Position numbers and translations under genes: made by a program
Assembly (NCBI RefSeq): GCF_020906515.1
Contig: NC_085854.1
Coordinates: forward strand, 434,001-498,000
Reading direction: 5' to 3'
DNA: 64,000 nt
From: Vanrija pseudolonga
Taxonomy: Eukaryota > Basidiomycota > Tremellomycetes > Trichosporonales > Trichosporonaceae
Notes under the pieces: generated by a model
The model's database searches: none
Seen by the model: only the letters and a program-made list of their open reading frames with translations
What the model was told of the DNA's origin: nothing
Shown: positions 1 through 12,903 of the stretch, piece after piece
How positions within the stretch are numbered: the stretch's first letter is position 1
Layout of the letters: the number at the start of each line of letters is the position of its first letter

Positions 1-1419
1 GAGCGTGAGGGCCGCGAGAGTGTGCGCGGCAAGGAGCTGGCCGGTGTGCCGAGCTCGATCGACGCCGACGCCCTCCGTGTTCACCGTCGTCCTCCCCCGC
101 TGACTCATGACCAGACTACATCGCCGACTCGGTCGACGCCTTCCTGACCGACATTGGCAGCGACCTGCAGCCCGAGGGCAACGAGCCCCTGCTGCTCGGC
201 TTCACGTTCTCGTTCCCCGTCGAGCAGACGGCCCTGGACAGAGGCAAGCTGCTCACCTGGACCAAGGGGTTCAACGCCAAGAACGCGGTCGGCAACGACG
301 TTGTCAAGCTCCTCCAGGACGCGTTTGACCGCAAGCATATCCACGTCAAGTGTGTGGCGCTGGTTAATGACGTGAGTAGCGGAGCCGGGCGAGAGGGTGT
401 GGCTTGCGGCTGGCGATGGGGCTCGGGAGGAATAGAAGCATGCGCGGGGGCGCGAGAAGCCGTCATGTTGCGTTGCGGAACCCCACACTAACACGCCCGC
501 CCAGACCGTCGGCACCCTCCTCTCCAGGTCATACCAGAACGGCCCCGCCCTCATCGGCGCCATCTTCGGCACGGGCACCAACGGCGCGTACATTGACCGC
601 ACGAGCACCATCAAGAAGCTTGGCAAGGACAAGGTTGCCGAGCTCGAGAAGGGCGGCGAGCACGCGGGCGAGTACATGATTGTCAACACTGAGTGGGGAG
701 CATTTGACAACAAGGTGAGTGGGGGTGTGTCGGCCGTGCACGCGTGCACGGCCACAACGATATGCGCCTAGGCTAACCCGCCCCAGCGCCGCTGCCTCCC
801 CGTCTCCATCTTTGACAACAAGCTTGACCGCGAGTCGATCAACCCGCGCAAGCAGGCATTCGAGAAGATGGTCTCGGGCATGTACCTTGGCGAGATTACG
901 CGCAACATTTTGCTGTTCCTGATCGACTCGTCGCTGCTGTTTGACGGCCACAGCTCGGATATCCTCAACACGCACTACGGCTTTGACGCAGCCTTTGTGT
1001 CCAAGGTGGAGGGCGCCAAGACGGACGACGAGGTCAAGGCGGCCATCATCGACGACCTCAAGGTGGACGTGGCGAACGTGCGTGACTCGGATGCGCCGCT
1101 CGTGCGCTGGGCCGTCAACATTGTCGCCGACCGCGCGTGCACGCTCTCCGCGACGGCCATTGCCGCGATCGTGCTCCACACCGCTCCCAACAGGCGCAAG
1201 GAGGAGGCGCAGACCATCGACGTCGGCGTCGACGGCTCGGTCGCAGAGTTCCTGCCCAACTTTGAGAAGCGCGTCCGCGGCGCCCTGCGGCAAGTCCTCG
1301 GCGAGGAGACGGAGAAGAAGATCACCATCGGCCTCGCAAAGGACGGCTCGGGCGTCGGCGCCGCCCTCGGCGCGCTGACTGCCAAGAAGGCCGCCGCGGC
1401 CCACGGACGTAAAGTGTAA
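1..1419 (+). CDS. Hexokinase (glucose phosphorylation), 5' end outside the window
   Basis: Phosphorylates glucose (and probably other hexoses) with ATP in the cytosol, the first step of glycolysis. Four exons are visible: 1-76, 115-371, 505-714 and 787-1419, giving 391 residues of a protein usually about 480-500 long, so roughly the first 100 residues lie upstream. Seen in order: the sugar-binding segment [11 protein letters not shown], the phosphate-loop segment NDTVGTL (formed across the second intron), [12 protein letters not shown], and a C-terminal GVGAALGAL glycine-rich adenosine-binding segment. The introns are 38, 133 and 72 bases with GT/AG ends. Exon 1 reads in frame into [10 protein letters not shown], which matches the family, but its donor is the least certain splice. 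Whether this is a Hxk2-like regulatory hexokinase or a glucokinase cannot be told without the N-terminus. The gene is tail to tail with the next gene. Confidence 0.93.
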
Positions 1420-1869
1420 ATATCGTAACGCGGTATAATCGCCCCCAGGCGGCGAAAGTAGCTTCGTGCATGCAGTCGTGTTCGAGGCAGGGGGGGTAAC
1501 AGGGGTGCACGAGGGTGCAGTGCTTGATACTCGGACAGCCGAGGTGGTCGATGCCAACTTGCCGCGACGTTCGGCAGTCCGATCCCTCCCGTCATGTCAG
1601 TCTCCTTAGTCAGGTGTGTAATCGATCGTCATGCCGCCCGCCGGCCAGTCCCTTGACAACGACGACGACGTAGTAACAAACCAAATCATCCCCTCTCAAA
1701 CGCAAACCGCCGGCCATACGTCACAATACACGCTGCATGTTATACACGAGGTCTATCGAATCCCTGCAAATCCTTCTCGTCTTACACAAGCACCGTCTAA
1801 ATCCCAAGAAACTGTGGCGGCACGTTGGCCGCTCCGCTCGCACTCGGTACAATGCACCTTGAAGGGCGC

Positions 1870-4800
1870 TTACTGCCGCCGGCCTTGCTGCGCCGCCTGC
1901 TGCTGCTCCGGCTGGATATCCGTCGGCAGCCAGGGCAAGAAGTTCCAGTTGGGCTGCTGCTGTCCCGGGCCGGGCTGGGACGCAGAAGGGTTGGGGCCGT
2001 TGGGAGCCAGCCCGCCGCCCAGGCCAGGCATGCTCCCGACAATGCCGTTGCTGATCGGCAGGCCGCCAGACTGCTGCCGCAGCAGCTGTGTCCAGAACTC
2101 GGGGCTCGACGAGTCGCCCAGCATGTCAAAGTTCATGACGGCGTAGTTGAGGTTGTGGAGGTCGCCCGCGTCGAAGAAGTCGGGAGCGGCCATGACAGCC
2201 TCGCTGCCGGGCATGCCCGGGAAGCCACCGCCGCTTCCCCACGCCGCACCACCCTGGCCGGTGACCGCTGCGATAAAGCCAGGCGTCGGGGGCGCCGTGG
2301 AATCCGAGGTCGATGCACTCGGCCCGGAGCTGGCGCCCGGGGCGTGGCCGTTGGGGTCCACGGGTGTCGGGTGCTGTGTTTGTGGTGTACCCTGCTGGCT
2401 CTGACCAGGGAGGCAGTCGAGCGTCTGGCCGCCCGTGCCCTGCTCGTACGCGGCGTGTGCTTGCTGATGAGCAAGGACACTTGTGGCAAAGGGGCCGAAT
2501 TCTGGTGCGCCAGGTGTGCCGACTGAAGGGGGTGGGTCGGATGCCTCATCATGCGACCTCTTCGTGTTGGGCGAGACGTTCTCCATGCCCTTGAAGTCGC
2601 CTGTGGACTCGCGGGCGACTTCGGTGATCAAGTCTGTCATCTTGCCGGCCTGGCGCCAAGTGAGCTCCATCTCCTTGAGGGCGGCAATGACGCGCTTGAC
2701 GTCGTTCATGCACCTGTCGCGCTCGTTTTGGCGCTGGCGAACGGCGTACACGTTCATGAGGAGCACAATGGCCGCAGTCGACGCCGGGAGCGCGAATGCA
2801 ATCGACACGGCGTGGCCAGGAAGCGTGCCGTACTGGCGCCCACGGCGGAGTACGGCGTCGAGAATGTTGCAAATGGAGCGGGCGGCGTTGCTGCAGATGG
2901 CGAGGGAGGGGAAGCCGACGTTTTCGGGGTGCTTGCGGGTCGGAATGAACGGTCGGTGGATGAGGATCTGGACGTAGTAGTAGTGGGCGTAGAGGACAGC
3001 AGAGTGCTCAAACAGGCGCTTGTCGGCGCGCGTAGGGTCCCAGCGGAGGTTGTCGGGCACCGAGTCGGCCCAGGCGTTGAGCGCGCTGTCGAGCTCGACG
3101 ACAATGGCACGCTGGTCGGGTCCGTGCTCGGGGAGCTTGTTGACGGCATAGATTGTCCGGAGGGCAGCGCCGAGGACGTGGTCGAGCTTGAGGAGGTGAG
3201 TGAAGGCAGCGATCGCGGGGTCTGGGGGCAGGCCTGGCGGCTGCTTGAAGTCGCGGTCCGGGTCACCCGTGTCCCAGTACTCGTCATCAACAGGAATAGG
3301 GTAGTCGGCGTCAAAGTCAGAGTCTTGGATGGCGACGGACCGGCCAATAGCTGCACAGCTAAGACGGTCAAAGTGGTACAGACACCAGAAGGCGCGGTTG
3401 TAGAGTGCACGGTCGATGGGGTTTGTGTGGACCATTGTTGAGCGCACATGGATGCCGATTTCCTGGGCTTGGCGGATACCCGACCCAGCGACGAGCCAAG
3501 CGAGGTGGGGGACGGCACTGCCATTGAGGAACAGGCACACGAGCACCGTGATCTGCAGGTCGAGAAGGCTAGGGCCCTGGAGCCACGACTTGCCCATCTT
3601 GATAACGGCGCGGACATAGACCCAGCCGGCAGAGTACTTGAGGGTACCGTCGCGGTCGTTGCGGAGGCGCTCGCGGCCTTCTTCTGTCGTTGCGCAGTCT
3701 GCGGGCCAGTAGACTCTCTCGTCGTCCGTGTAGCGTGCGCCGTTGGCAAACACCATCAGACACATCTTTGCAAACTCGGAATTTGTGCTCCAGAGCCCAG
3801 ACTGGTACTGGCGGGTGAAGATGGAGCGGTTGAGGAGCGGCATCATGGGGTTGATGTGTTCAAAGTATCCGTCGATCAGGCGACTTGCCAGGTCCTCGTC
3901 GGGCCAGATAGAGTAGTCTAATGGGTGGACATTCTCCGTCGCGATGACCTTTTCCCACTCGGGCACCATCCAGTACTCTGTCCTGCGGGACGAGTTGAGG
4001 CGCTCAAAGAAGGTGACATCGGCCTCCGAGTACTTGAGCTCGTTGACCAGTCTGACGAGATGCGCGCCCGACGCCTTGCCGTGGAAGCGGAAGGCCTCGT
4101 GGTCTCGTATGTTCAGTTTGATCATGGCGTGCGCGAGGCGGCTGTGCTCACCGGCCTCGACTTCGTCATCTGGAGGCCGGTTGGGATCACGCTCGTGGTG
4201 CTGCCACGGCGCGGGGCCAAGCACGCGGGGTGGGGGGCTCGGCGCCGCCGCTGCAGTCTGCGGCGAGCTGCCAATCGCTGAGCCTGGGTCGATGGCCGGC
4301 GCCGCCTTGAGCGCGGGGTACGGCGGGATGGCGAGCGCGCGCAGCTGCTCCTGGTAGCTGCCGAGGTCAAAGTCGTCGCGGTCCGGCGTGGGCCCCACGG
4401 TCGACACGACATCAAGATTGGGGTGAAGCTGATTGAGCAGGCGCTCGAGCCGGCCACAGCGCTGCTCAAGGGTCTCGATGTACCCCTTGGGCGGGCCGCG
4501 GCGCTTGGCCGCCTCGACGTAGGTGCACTCGAGGCCGTATTCCTGGCAGTTTGCGCACTTGCTCGCCGAGTTCGAGTTCATCGGGCCCTCGCAGCGAATC
4601 TTCTTCCTGTGGTGGCGCGTGAGTCATCATCCCATCATCGCGCACGCAACAATTCCGTCCCACAAGCCCGCCGCACTCACCTTCGACACACATCGCACGC
4701 GCGCTGCACTTTACGCCGCTTGGCCTCGGCCTCGGCAGCGAGCTCGGACGCCGACGGGGTGCGCGTCGGCCCGTTGATGCCCGGGATGGTAGGTTTTGTC

Positions 4801-4940
4801 TCTCCTGGCGAGTTTGCGCCCGACGCGCGGCGCGACGAGCCAGAGCCCGTGCCCGTGCCGGCGCCGAGGAAGCCATAACGGGCGCCGCTGCCGCCTGGCG
4901 GCCGCGGACTCGTGTCGCTTTCGGGGGTGGACATGGACAT
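1870..4940 (-). CDS. Zn2Cys6 transcription factor with fungal-specific regulatory domain
   Basis: DNA-binding nuclear regulator, 998 residues in two exons (4940-4681 and 4606-1870) separated by a 74-base intron that cuts through the zinc cluster. The binuclear cluster is complete: C82, C85 and C92, then CANCQEYGLEC, followed by a KRRGPPKGY linker and a short leucine heptad (LEQRCGRLERLL) typical of dimerising Gal4-type proteins. Roughly residues 300-640 resemble the fungal_trans middle homology region (LIDGYFEHINPMMPLLNRSIF, then GSGIRQAQEIGIH). The last 250 residues are Pro/Gly/Gln-rich and probably disordered. The N-terminus before the cluster is Ser/Pro/Gly-rich. The start is the first ATG in an open exon; an ATG six bases downstream is equally possible. 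Target genes cannot be deduced; regulators of this general type control carbon or secondary metabolism. Confidence 0.93.
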
Positions 4941-5124
4941 TGTGCCCGCAGCAGCAGGAGCAACAAGGTGGGGCGTGTGTCACGCCGTGTCTGTGCTGGC
5001 GGCTGGCTGGAATGGAATGGGATGATGGATGCGGAAGGTGCTGCTGCTGCTGCGGTGGGAGGGGGGGCGTCGTTGTCGGTGAGATGGGCAACAAGTCTGG
5101 TCGTTGTAGTAGTGTGTGATGCGA

Positions 5125-5148
5125 GTAGTAGTAGTAGTAGTAGTAGTA
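5125..5148. repeat. (GTA)8 microsatellite
   Basis: Eight uninterrupted GTA units upstream of the minus-strand Zn2Cys6 gene. A second perfect triplet run, (GTC)8, follows at 5255-5278. Confidence 0.95.
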
Positions 5149-5254
5149 CCGCCGTGGGCCGTGTGGCGTGGAGTGAGTGAACGAGTTTGAGTCGGCTGAT
5201 GCGACTCTATACGACCTAGTTTAGTTGCAATAGCCTGGATGGCTAGCAGCTGTT

Positions 5255-5278
5255 GTCGTCGTCGTCGTCGTCGTCGTC
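5255..5278. repeat. (GTC)8 microsatellite
   Basis: Eight uninterrupted GTC units in the same upstream region as the GTA run. Non-coding on either strand as far as can be seen. Confidence 0.93.
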
Positions 5279-6225
5279 GGTCGGTCCTTGCTCTTCGATG
5301 TCGGCGTGGGCGCGTGGGCCTTTTTTGAAAAGCCGATAAGTCAGAGTGAGATATGTGATGCAGTCTGGCTGGTCCAAAGTGGCCGCAATGATGATGACTT
5401 TTAATGGGCGCAAAGGGGGAGGGACAGCGGCGGCGGCGTCGACCAACGGACAACTGACTCAAGCCGTGTATGTCATGACTGGACTGGCAGCCAGTTGTGG
5501 CATGGGTCTGCGTGGGGTGGGACGGCCACGGCTGCTATCACACCGCCTGCCTGCCTGCCAGCCACACGCCTCCGCGGCCTGTCGGCTACAGTGGTCAAGG
5601 CGCGGCGACACACACACGGGAGCAAAATGAAATGGCATTTCAGCCCAGCCCGGCTCAAGTCGGGCCTAAGCCGGCGTCAAATGCCTGCCAGTATCACTTT
5701 ACTGCAGTCACCGATGCCCGAAGCTCGTCACTGCTGCACAAGCGCCGCCGGCGAGCGAGCCCGCCCCCGCCCCCACTCACCCATGAGCGCGATTTCCACA
5801 CTCGCTCGCTGCTTGCCCCCCCAGGGTCACATGCTTGCCCACATGCCAAAACTCGCTTCCATTGGAGCTTCTGGGCCGCGAGCCGAGCCACGAGCCAGCG
5901 AGCCAGCGAGCCGTGAGCACCGGAAAGGCCTTGCATCATGGGTCCCGGACACGCCCTGCCCTCACCGTCTCGTCTCCGAGCCACCGCGCCACGCACGCCG
6001 ACTAGCCGACCTACAGCGTCAGCCAAGACCCTCCCCCTCGGGCTTCTGACTTTCCAATCGGTAAAACAGAAAAACCAAAGCGCTTCTGGCGTAATCTATG
6101 CCGATACAACACTGCATGCTCGTACGACCCAACCCGATTCTAGCCGCGCTCACGGCCGAGGCATATCTCTGCCTATGCGGGCTGCAGGAAAGGGAGAAAA
6201 AAAGACAGCCACAACAGACAGACCC

Positions 6226-9200
6226 CTAGTGCTGGCCGGGACCGGCGCCGGCTCCATGCTTTCCCTTGACCTCGCCCTTGTTCCAGCGCTGGATCAAGAG
6301 ATTGACAGGTTGCTGCTTCTCGGGGCTCGACGATCGACTCGAGCTGCCACTGCCACGTCGAACAGGCGGCACTGTAGCTGCGGCTGGAACCGTGCCACCG
6401 ACGCTGCTGCTGCTGCGGACTCTCGTGCTCTGATCCGCCGAACCGGTGCCGCCGGCTCCCTTCTGTTCGGGTTTCCCGAAGCCGGCCGCCGGTCGTACCA
6501 CTGGGAACGAACGCCCAGACGACGACTTGGAGTAACCATCCACCTGGGGCATGTCGCCATGCTTGACGGCTTGTCGAAGCGAGGCGGGCTTGGGCTGCGT
6601 AGCAGGGGGAGGACGTGACGATGGCGCCATGCCGCTGGCCGGAACCGACGACGCGTCGTCGCGGCTTGCCGGGCCCGCTCCCGGTGCCGACGATACCCTA
6701 TCAGCGGTGTTACTGGGGTTGTTGCGCAGCGCTTGAGGCTTGGCAGCGACCGTGGGGGGAGGCTTGTGTACAAGGCTTGGTTTACGCGCAACCCCACTCG
6801 GAGGTCGACCGTGCCCGTGTCCGTTTGCCGATAGGACGGATGTGTCTTTCTTTGGAGACGTAGGTCCAGTCGACAAGGATTCGTAGCGAGAGACCATGTC
6901 GTTGATGCTGCCACGTCGAGCATGACTCGGCTCGGCAGCGTCGGCTGTTGACGCAGAGACCGGTGGGCTCGTGGGTCCACCGTACATGGTTTGGGGTCGT
7001 GATCGCCCAGACGACGTAAGCCCCGGCGACGGCAGTGGCTGCTCAAACCAAGATCTACGTCTTGAAACTCCAGGAGACTGCGAGCCGTGCTCCTGCGATC
7101 CTGACGATGGGCGGTGCTCTGTACGATACGCGTCTTCTGGCACCGCCTCGTCGTCGCTCGAGTCTATCTCGAGAGACGAATACGTGGGCTTGTTTGCCGT
7201 GGACGGAGGCGATGGTGACGGCGGACGAATCGGCGGCGCGTTCCGGTTGTTGCCGTTCCGCATGGCTTCGAGAGGAGACCACTGCTCCGAGTTGAAGTTT
7301 CTGGAAGGGCGAACGGCAGAGATGGGAGGTAACGTGGCACGCTGTGCCGCTCCCTCCAGCTTGGTGGGCGTGGCTTCCGTCTTGGTCAAGGTAGGTGCCG
7401 CAATGGGTGCAGCTGACACGGCAGCTGGCTTGGGAGCGACAACGGGAGGTGTGACGCCGAAGCGCGACCCCGACGTCTTCTGGTTGGACAGCTGCGGCCT
7501 GAGCGAAGGCAAAAGCACTTGCGATGACCCCTCGTCGTCGCCCAAGAAGTCGTTGTTGGCGCGGCTTGGGGGCTCTTCGTCATCGTCACCTAACAGGTCC
7601 AAGTAGTCGGCCGTAGGGGAAGGCTCGCCCGAGTCGGCCTCGAGAGGCGGTCGGAGGTTTTGGTCCGCCTTGAACGCCGTGCCCGTGACCTGGGTCGACC
7701 GCGGGATTGGCTTGATGGTCTCGGGCAACGTGTGCGAGTGCGAGACGCCAAGGTTCCCTCCTGTAAGGTTGGCCTTGACAATAGATGGGCGCTTGGCATG
7801 GGTGGGTTTCGGTGATGTGGGAGGGGGCGTGGCCGACTTCTCGCCTTCGAGGTCGTCGATAGAGGGGAAGCGCTGCTCGAACGTGAGCTCGCCAGCAGGG
7901 ACGGGCTTTGGTGATGGCGGGCGGACGACAGGCGATGGGGGCTTCTGTACGGTCGTTGGCGATGGCGGCTTGGGCTTTGTACCACCAGTGAAGGAGTCGC
8001 CGAAGCCTGATACACCTGCAGGCAGTGTGGGTGGTGGAGGTTGTCGGGAAGCCGAGCTCGATGTGAAGCTGCCTCCGAAGGAATCGCTAAACTGCCGAGA
8101 AGCCACCGGCGTGGTCCTGGCCGAACCAAACGAGTCGCTGAACCCTCCAGGGGTGTTGGCACTCGCGGGCGACTTGATCGGCGCGCCAAACGCATCGCCG
8201 AACCCGCCGGGCGACGGCGCTGGCTTGTTGCTCTTCGACGGCAGGCCAAAGGCATCCATTCCAGTCTGCGGCGACGGCGTGTTGCGTTTTGGCTGTTCGC
8301 CGCCAGTGACATTGAGTCTCTGTAAGACTGGCTTGGATGGCATGTAGGAGCTTTGCGGTCGAGGTTTGGCGCCGGCAAAGCCTCCAACGGCTCCGTACAT
8401 GCTCTTGACAGGGCTGGTCGACGGCGCTGGCTTGTCGCCCGTGACCTGCAACTTGGGCTTGGTTAGCTGCGCCGGCGCAGCAACCGGCGACGCCGATGCC
8501 GTGACGCCAGGGGGCAACTGCGGCATTGGTGGCAGCCGTCCGATCTGCGGTGGCTGGCTGGCCGACATGGAATCTCTGTTGGGCCGACCACGGCGCTGTG
8601 GAGTGATGGTGCTGGCGAGCGAAGGCTCTGCCGCTGCCGCGCTCGCTGACGCCTTGGCGTCTGTAAAGTCGAGCGAGTTGTGCTTGTCTGCCGCCGGCTT
8701 TGGCGGTGCCTGTTGGAAACCAGATGCACGGATATTACGATTAGGTGCGGGGTAGTCTATCAGTGGGCGTGTGCCGCTCATCTCGTGAGCGACTTTGAGA
8801 ACTTCGAATACGGTCGGTCGGCGCGCGGGGTGTTCGACGAGCATGGATGCTGGGGGTTAGCTGGGCAGGCTTTGCTGCAACATACCAATTAGGTGCTGGA
8901 GCTTGGGCGAGTAGATGGGGAACTGGGGGAATGTGTACTTTGCATTAACAATGGCAAGGGTACCATGCTCTTCGAACGGCGTCGTGTAGTAGCAGAGTTT
9001 GTAGAGCAGCACGCCGAGTGCCCAGACGTCTGTGGCAGGTATCAGCCATCGTCGCGTATCGATAAACAACTATGCCTACCACTTGGGAGACCGACAGCCC
9101 AGCCGAGCATTGGCTCGACCATCTCTGGACTGCGGTACTGCAGGGTCGTGTGCTTGTTCAGATCGGCAGCCAGGGCATCGGCCTGCGCCTTGGACGTGGG

Positions 9201-10186
9201 CGGGTGCGCGGCCGGGAATGTGGTGGAGCCAAAGTCGCACAGCTTGAACGTCAACGGCGTCGGTCGTCCAGGTGTCGGCGCGGCGTGGAGCGGATGTGAG
9301 AGGACATTCTCGATTTTCAAGTCGCGATGCAGGAGCTGGGGCGAGCAAGCGTGCATGGCCGCAACGGCCTCGCATACGTCTGTAAAGATGTTGAGGATTT
9401 CAATCTCCTTGAGCCTGTCTCGAAGCCGCTTATTCAAAAGGTCGATGATGCCACCACCTGGGCACGTCAGCTCGTCTCAACCAGGCGCACGCGACACGAA
9501 CCCGAACAAAACTCCATAAGGATAAACACCTCGTGTGTGCCGTTCGGCAGGCGGTTGTGTGCCGAGTCGAGAAACTGCACTAGGTGCGGAGATGGCGGGA
9601 GTGATTTCTATCCGCGTCAGCAGCTCCCCGGCGCCAACGTGTCAGACACTGCCAGCCACAAACGCACCATGACCTCGATCTCCTTGCTCACGTCGGCCCA
9701 GACGGCCTCGTCCTTGAACGCGATGCGCTTGAGGCAGTGCTCGGTGAACCCCTTCTCCCCCCACCTGCCTTTGGGCGTGCTCCCCCGCGGTGGTGGGTAG
9801 ATTGGCTTGTCCGAGCTGGTGAGGTAGACGTGGGCGTACCCGCCCTCGGACAGATACCGCTCGACGCGGACGACGTTGTTGCCGACCTTGACCATCTGGC
9901 CGGGCGGCAGCGTGCCCTTGTGCCGGGGAGCCGGGTGCTGCGCCTGCTGCTGCGGAGGCGGAGGAAGAGGAGCCGCCTGTTGCTGCTGGAAGCCGCCGCC
10001 GCCAGCATACGCCGCCGCCGATGGTCGGTACCCTGCCGGCTGTGCAGCGTACTGCTGTGGCGGGCTCATGACGCCCGGCGCGTACATGCCACCATGATGC
10101 TGAGGAGGGACGAATCCCGGGCCCGGACGGACGGGGTAGTTGACCGGCGGTGCACCATAAGCTGGGGCGTGTCCCGAGGCGTACAT
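6226..10186 (-). CDS. Ark1/Prk1 (AAK1/GAK) type serine/threonine kinase, NAK family
   Basis: Member of the Numb-associated kinase family, which in fungi phosphorylates endocytic coat and actin regulators at cortical patches. Five exons: 10186-9668, 9607-9502, 9457-9080, 9029-8886 and 8849-6226 (introns 60, 44, 50 and 36 bases); 1256 residues. The first 100 residues are Gln/Pro/Gly-rich. The kinase domain spans about 100-405: glycine loop [14 protein letters not shown] lysine in HCLKRIAF, catalytic [27 protein letters not shown], and [14 protein letters not shown] rebuilt across intron 3. The remaining 850 residues are low-complexity Pro/Ser/Ala-rich, with proline-rich stretches and acidic DFLGDDE and [10 protein letters not shown] motifs suited to adaptor binding. 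All catalytic residues are present. A second NAK-family kinase of the STK16 branch lies at 42.8-44.2 kb. Confidence 0.95.
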
Positions 10187-11408
10187 CGCTCCGGCGTCGA
10201 CCTTGGAGGGCCCGAGCAGCGCACGGGACGGAGGTTGACGAGGAGGCTAGCCGTGTCGGGGGGGGCGTGCTATAAGGCGTGGAGCGTGTCCGCGCGCTTA
10301 TGCAGACAAGGGGAGTGGGTGAGAGAGCAAAGAGATGCTCGCCGTGTATCGTATCTTTGGAGATGAGCGAGATTTGTGATGGTGTGCTAGAGTTGGAGCC
10401 AAGAGAAGTGGTCGCAGTTGAGCCAAGACGAAGCGGCAGTAGGGCGGCACACACCACGCATCATCACTGACTGCTCCTGCTGGCCGACTGCTGCCCGCAC
10501 AGCGTGAGCGTGGCTTGGTGGTGCGTTCAGTTGCCCCGCGCCACCGACGCCGCTGCTGCGTGCCGCATGCCGCGCTGGAGTGATGAGGGAATGCCACGTG
10601 GTTTATGACGTGGAGTAATGTATCAGTGGACGGTTGTAGATGACGTAACAAGGGGGGAAGATGTTGTCGCGTGTCTTGTGATCCTACAATTGTCGAGATC
10701 AAGTAGAGTGAGCAGCGCGTATGCATGAGACATTGAGTAAGATAAGACACATCGGCCGGAAAGCCGAGTCGCCCTAGCGTGGGGGGGTGTGTGTGGTGTG
10801 AGATGGTGTGTGTGGGCGGTGGGGTGAGTGATCGCATGCCTCGTCCAGCCGGCGGCTTGCAATGGGCCCCAGAGAGGTGGTCGCCTTATCGCACCCAGCC
10901 AGCCAGTGGCCAGTGGTGGCCAGTGGGCGACTAAAAAGTCAGAAGCAACGATGGCCTTCCGCCGGCTGCTATACGCGCGCCTAGGCGCCAGAGTTGCTTG
11001 CGGGTTCCACGCGGCCTCGGCGGCACTGCACGCCGACACCCGCCCGACGCTGCCGGCGCACACGAGTGATTGCTGCTGCGCGCTTGTCCGCGGTATCGGG
11101 CTTGAACCCACCCTCGCTTATGACGCGGCTGCTTCGGATCTTGCACAGTGGGCTTTTCACCCGCTAGTGGCCCATTTTTGCGCTGATCACCTGCCAGGCT
11201 GCCTGGCTTAGCAGGGTTTCACCCAGCGCGCATACCGCGCTTATGCGCCTGATACGCGCCAAGGTGACCCAGAACGACACCCCAGTATGTGCCCCGCCCG
11301 GCCGCTCCACGACTGCCTGCCTGCCTCTGGAATATAAAACACCCAGAGCATGCATCATCCACTCTCCCCATTCACTCACTCACGACCAGCACAAGAAAAA
11401 TAGACACC
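10187..11408. promoter_or_regulatory. Divergent promoter region between the Ark-type kinase and CAR2
   Basis: 1.2 kb shared upstream region of two divergent genes. No coding region is supportable. A TATA box lies close to the CAR2 start (separate entry). A minus-strand stretch near 11080-11115 resembles a tRNA T-arm but no cloverleaf can be completed (see rejected items). Confidence 0.6.
11333..11339 (+). promoter_or_regulatory. TATA box of CAR2
   Basis: TATAAAA lies 70 bases before the CAR2 ATG and is followed by a C/A-rich leader. The spacing fits a TATA-directed start with a very short 5' UTR. Confidence 0.65.
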
Positions 11409-12903
11409 ATGGCCCCCATCGCTACCCCCGCCAACGCCTCGACTGGCCCCTCCAAGGCCAAGTACACGACCCAGGAGATTATGAACCTCGAGTCCGAGTA
11501 CTCTGCGTGAGTGGCGCGACGCGGCCCGTGGTGCCCGAGCTCGAGCTGACCCCAACAGCCACAACTACCACCCGCTCCCTGTGTGCGTACAGCGGAGGGT
11601 TCGTCACGACCCAGCTAACATTTTGCAGCGTCTTCGAGCGTGGAGAGGGCGCCCACGTCTGGGACCCCGAGGGAAACGAGTACCTCGACTTCCTTGCCGC
11701 CTACTCGTGAGTCTTCTCGCGCCGGCCGCGCTTTACCGCTATCAAGAGCCTATCTGACACGCCCAAAGCGCCGTTAACCAGGGCCACTGCCACCCCGAGA
11801 TCCTCAAGACGCTCGTCACCCAGGCGTCCAAGCTCACGCTCTCGTCGCGCGCCTTCTACTCGACCGGCCTCGGCCCCTTCGCCGAGAAGGTGACCAAGAT
11901 GTTCGGCTACGAGATGGTTCTGCCGATGAACACTGGTGCCGAGGCCGTCGAGACGGCCATCAAGCTCGCCCGCAAGTGGGGCTACGAGAAGAAGGGCATC
12001 CCAGAGGGCAAGGCCAAGGTGCTCTCTGTCGACGGCAACTTCCACGGCCGCACGATCGGCATCATCTCCATGTCGACCGACCCCGAGTCGCGTAACGGCT
12101 TCGGTCCCTTCCTTGACAACGTCGGCCCCGTCGTCGACTCCAAGGTCATCCGCTACAACCACCCCGAGGACCTCGAGGCCGCGCTCGCCAAGTACGGCGA
12201 CGAGGTCGCCGCCTTCCTCGTCGAGCCCATCCAGGGTGAGGCCGGTATCTACGTCCCCGACGACGGCTACCTCGCCAAGATTGCCGAGATCTGCAAGAAG
12301 CACAACGTGCTCTTCATCTGCGACGAGATCCAGACTGGTCTCTGCCGCACCGGCAAGATGCTCTGCCACGAGTGGGACGGCGTCCGCCCCGACATGGTCA
12401 TCCTCGGCAAGGCGCTCTCGGGCGGCATGTACCCCGTGTCGTGTGTGCTCGCCGACAAGGAGATCATGCTCACTATCAAGCCTGGAGAGCACGGCTCGAC
12501 GTACGGCGGCAACCCCCTCGGCTGTGCCGTCGCCATCACTGCTCTTGATGTTCTTGTCAACGAGAAGCTCGCCGAGCGCTCCCAGCGCCTGGGCGAGATC
12601 TTCCGCCAGGGCGTCAAGGACCTCAACTCGCCCTTCGTCACGACGATCCGCGGTCGCGGTCTCTTCAACGGTGTTGTGATTGACGAGACCAAGTCGACCA
12701 AGGGCCGCACCGCGTGGCAGCTCTGCCTGCTCATGAAGAGCAAGGGCCTCCTCGCCAAGCCCACCCACGTTAACATTATCCGCTTCGCCCCTCCCCTCGT
12801 CATCTCGGAGGAGGACGTCCGCAAGGCCGTCAAGATCATTGGCGAGTCGCTCGCCGAGCTCGACACGCTCGAGGTCATCCCCGGCGACGGCGAGCACCAC
12901 TAA
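11409..12903 (+). CDS. CAR2: Ornithine aminotransferase
   Basis: PLP-dependent class III aminotransferase that converts ornithine and 2-oxoglutarate to glutamate-5-semialdehyde and glutamate, the second step of arginine catabolism; cytosolic in yeasts. Four exons: 11409-11506, 11559-11582 (24 bases), 11629-11706 and 11769-12903; 444 residues, the usual length. Family segments seen: [34 protein letters not shown], the cofactor-binding [13 protein letters not shown], and ILGKALSGG with the Schiff-base lysine. There is no targeting peptide: it begins [11 protein letters not shown]. The third intron ends in AAG instead of the usual CAG or TAG; the frame demands this acceptor. The coding region is strongly C-ending in third positions, consistent with high expression. 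The gene converges with the SWIM/RING gene. Confidence 0.97.

Larger units (their letters stand above)
4941..6225. other. Intergenic: promoter/5' leader of the Zn2Cys6 gene plus kinase 3' flank
   Basis: About 1.3 kb without a supportable gene. It holds two perfect triplet runs, (GTA)8 at 5125-5148 and (GTC)8 at 5255-5278, both within 340 bases upstream of the regulator's ATG and so probably in its leader or promoter. Open frames between 5346 and 6049 are short, overlap each other on both strands and show no family resemblance. Confidence 0.6.

Noticed and set aside
11040-11140. tRNA-like T-arm (GGGTTCAAGCCC) on the minus strand upstream of CAR2
   Set aside because: No matching acceptor stem, D-arm or anticodon arm could be placed around it, and the T-stem has a mismatch.
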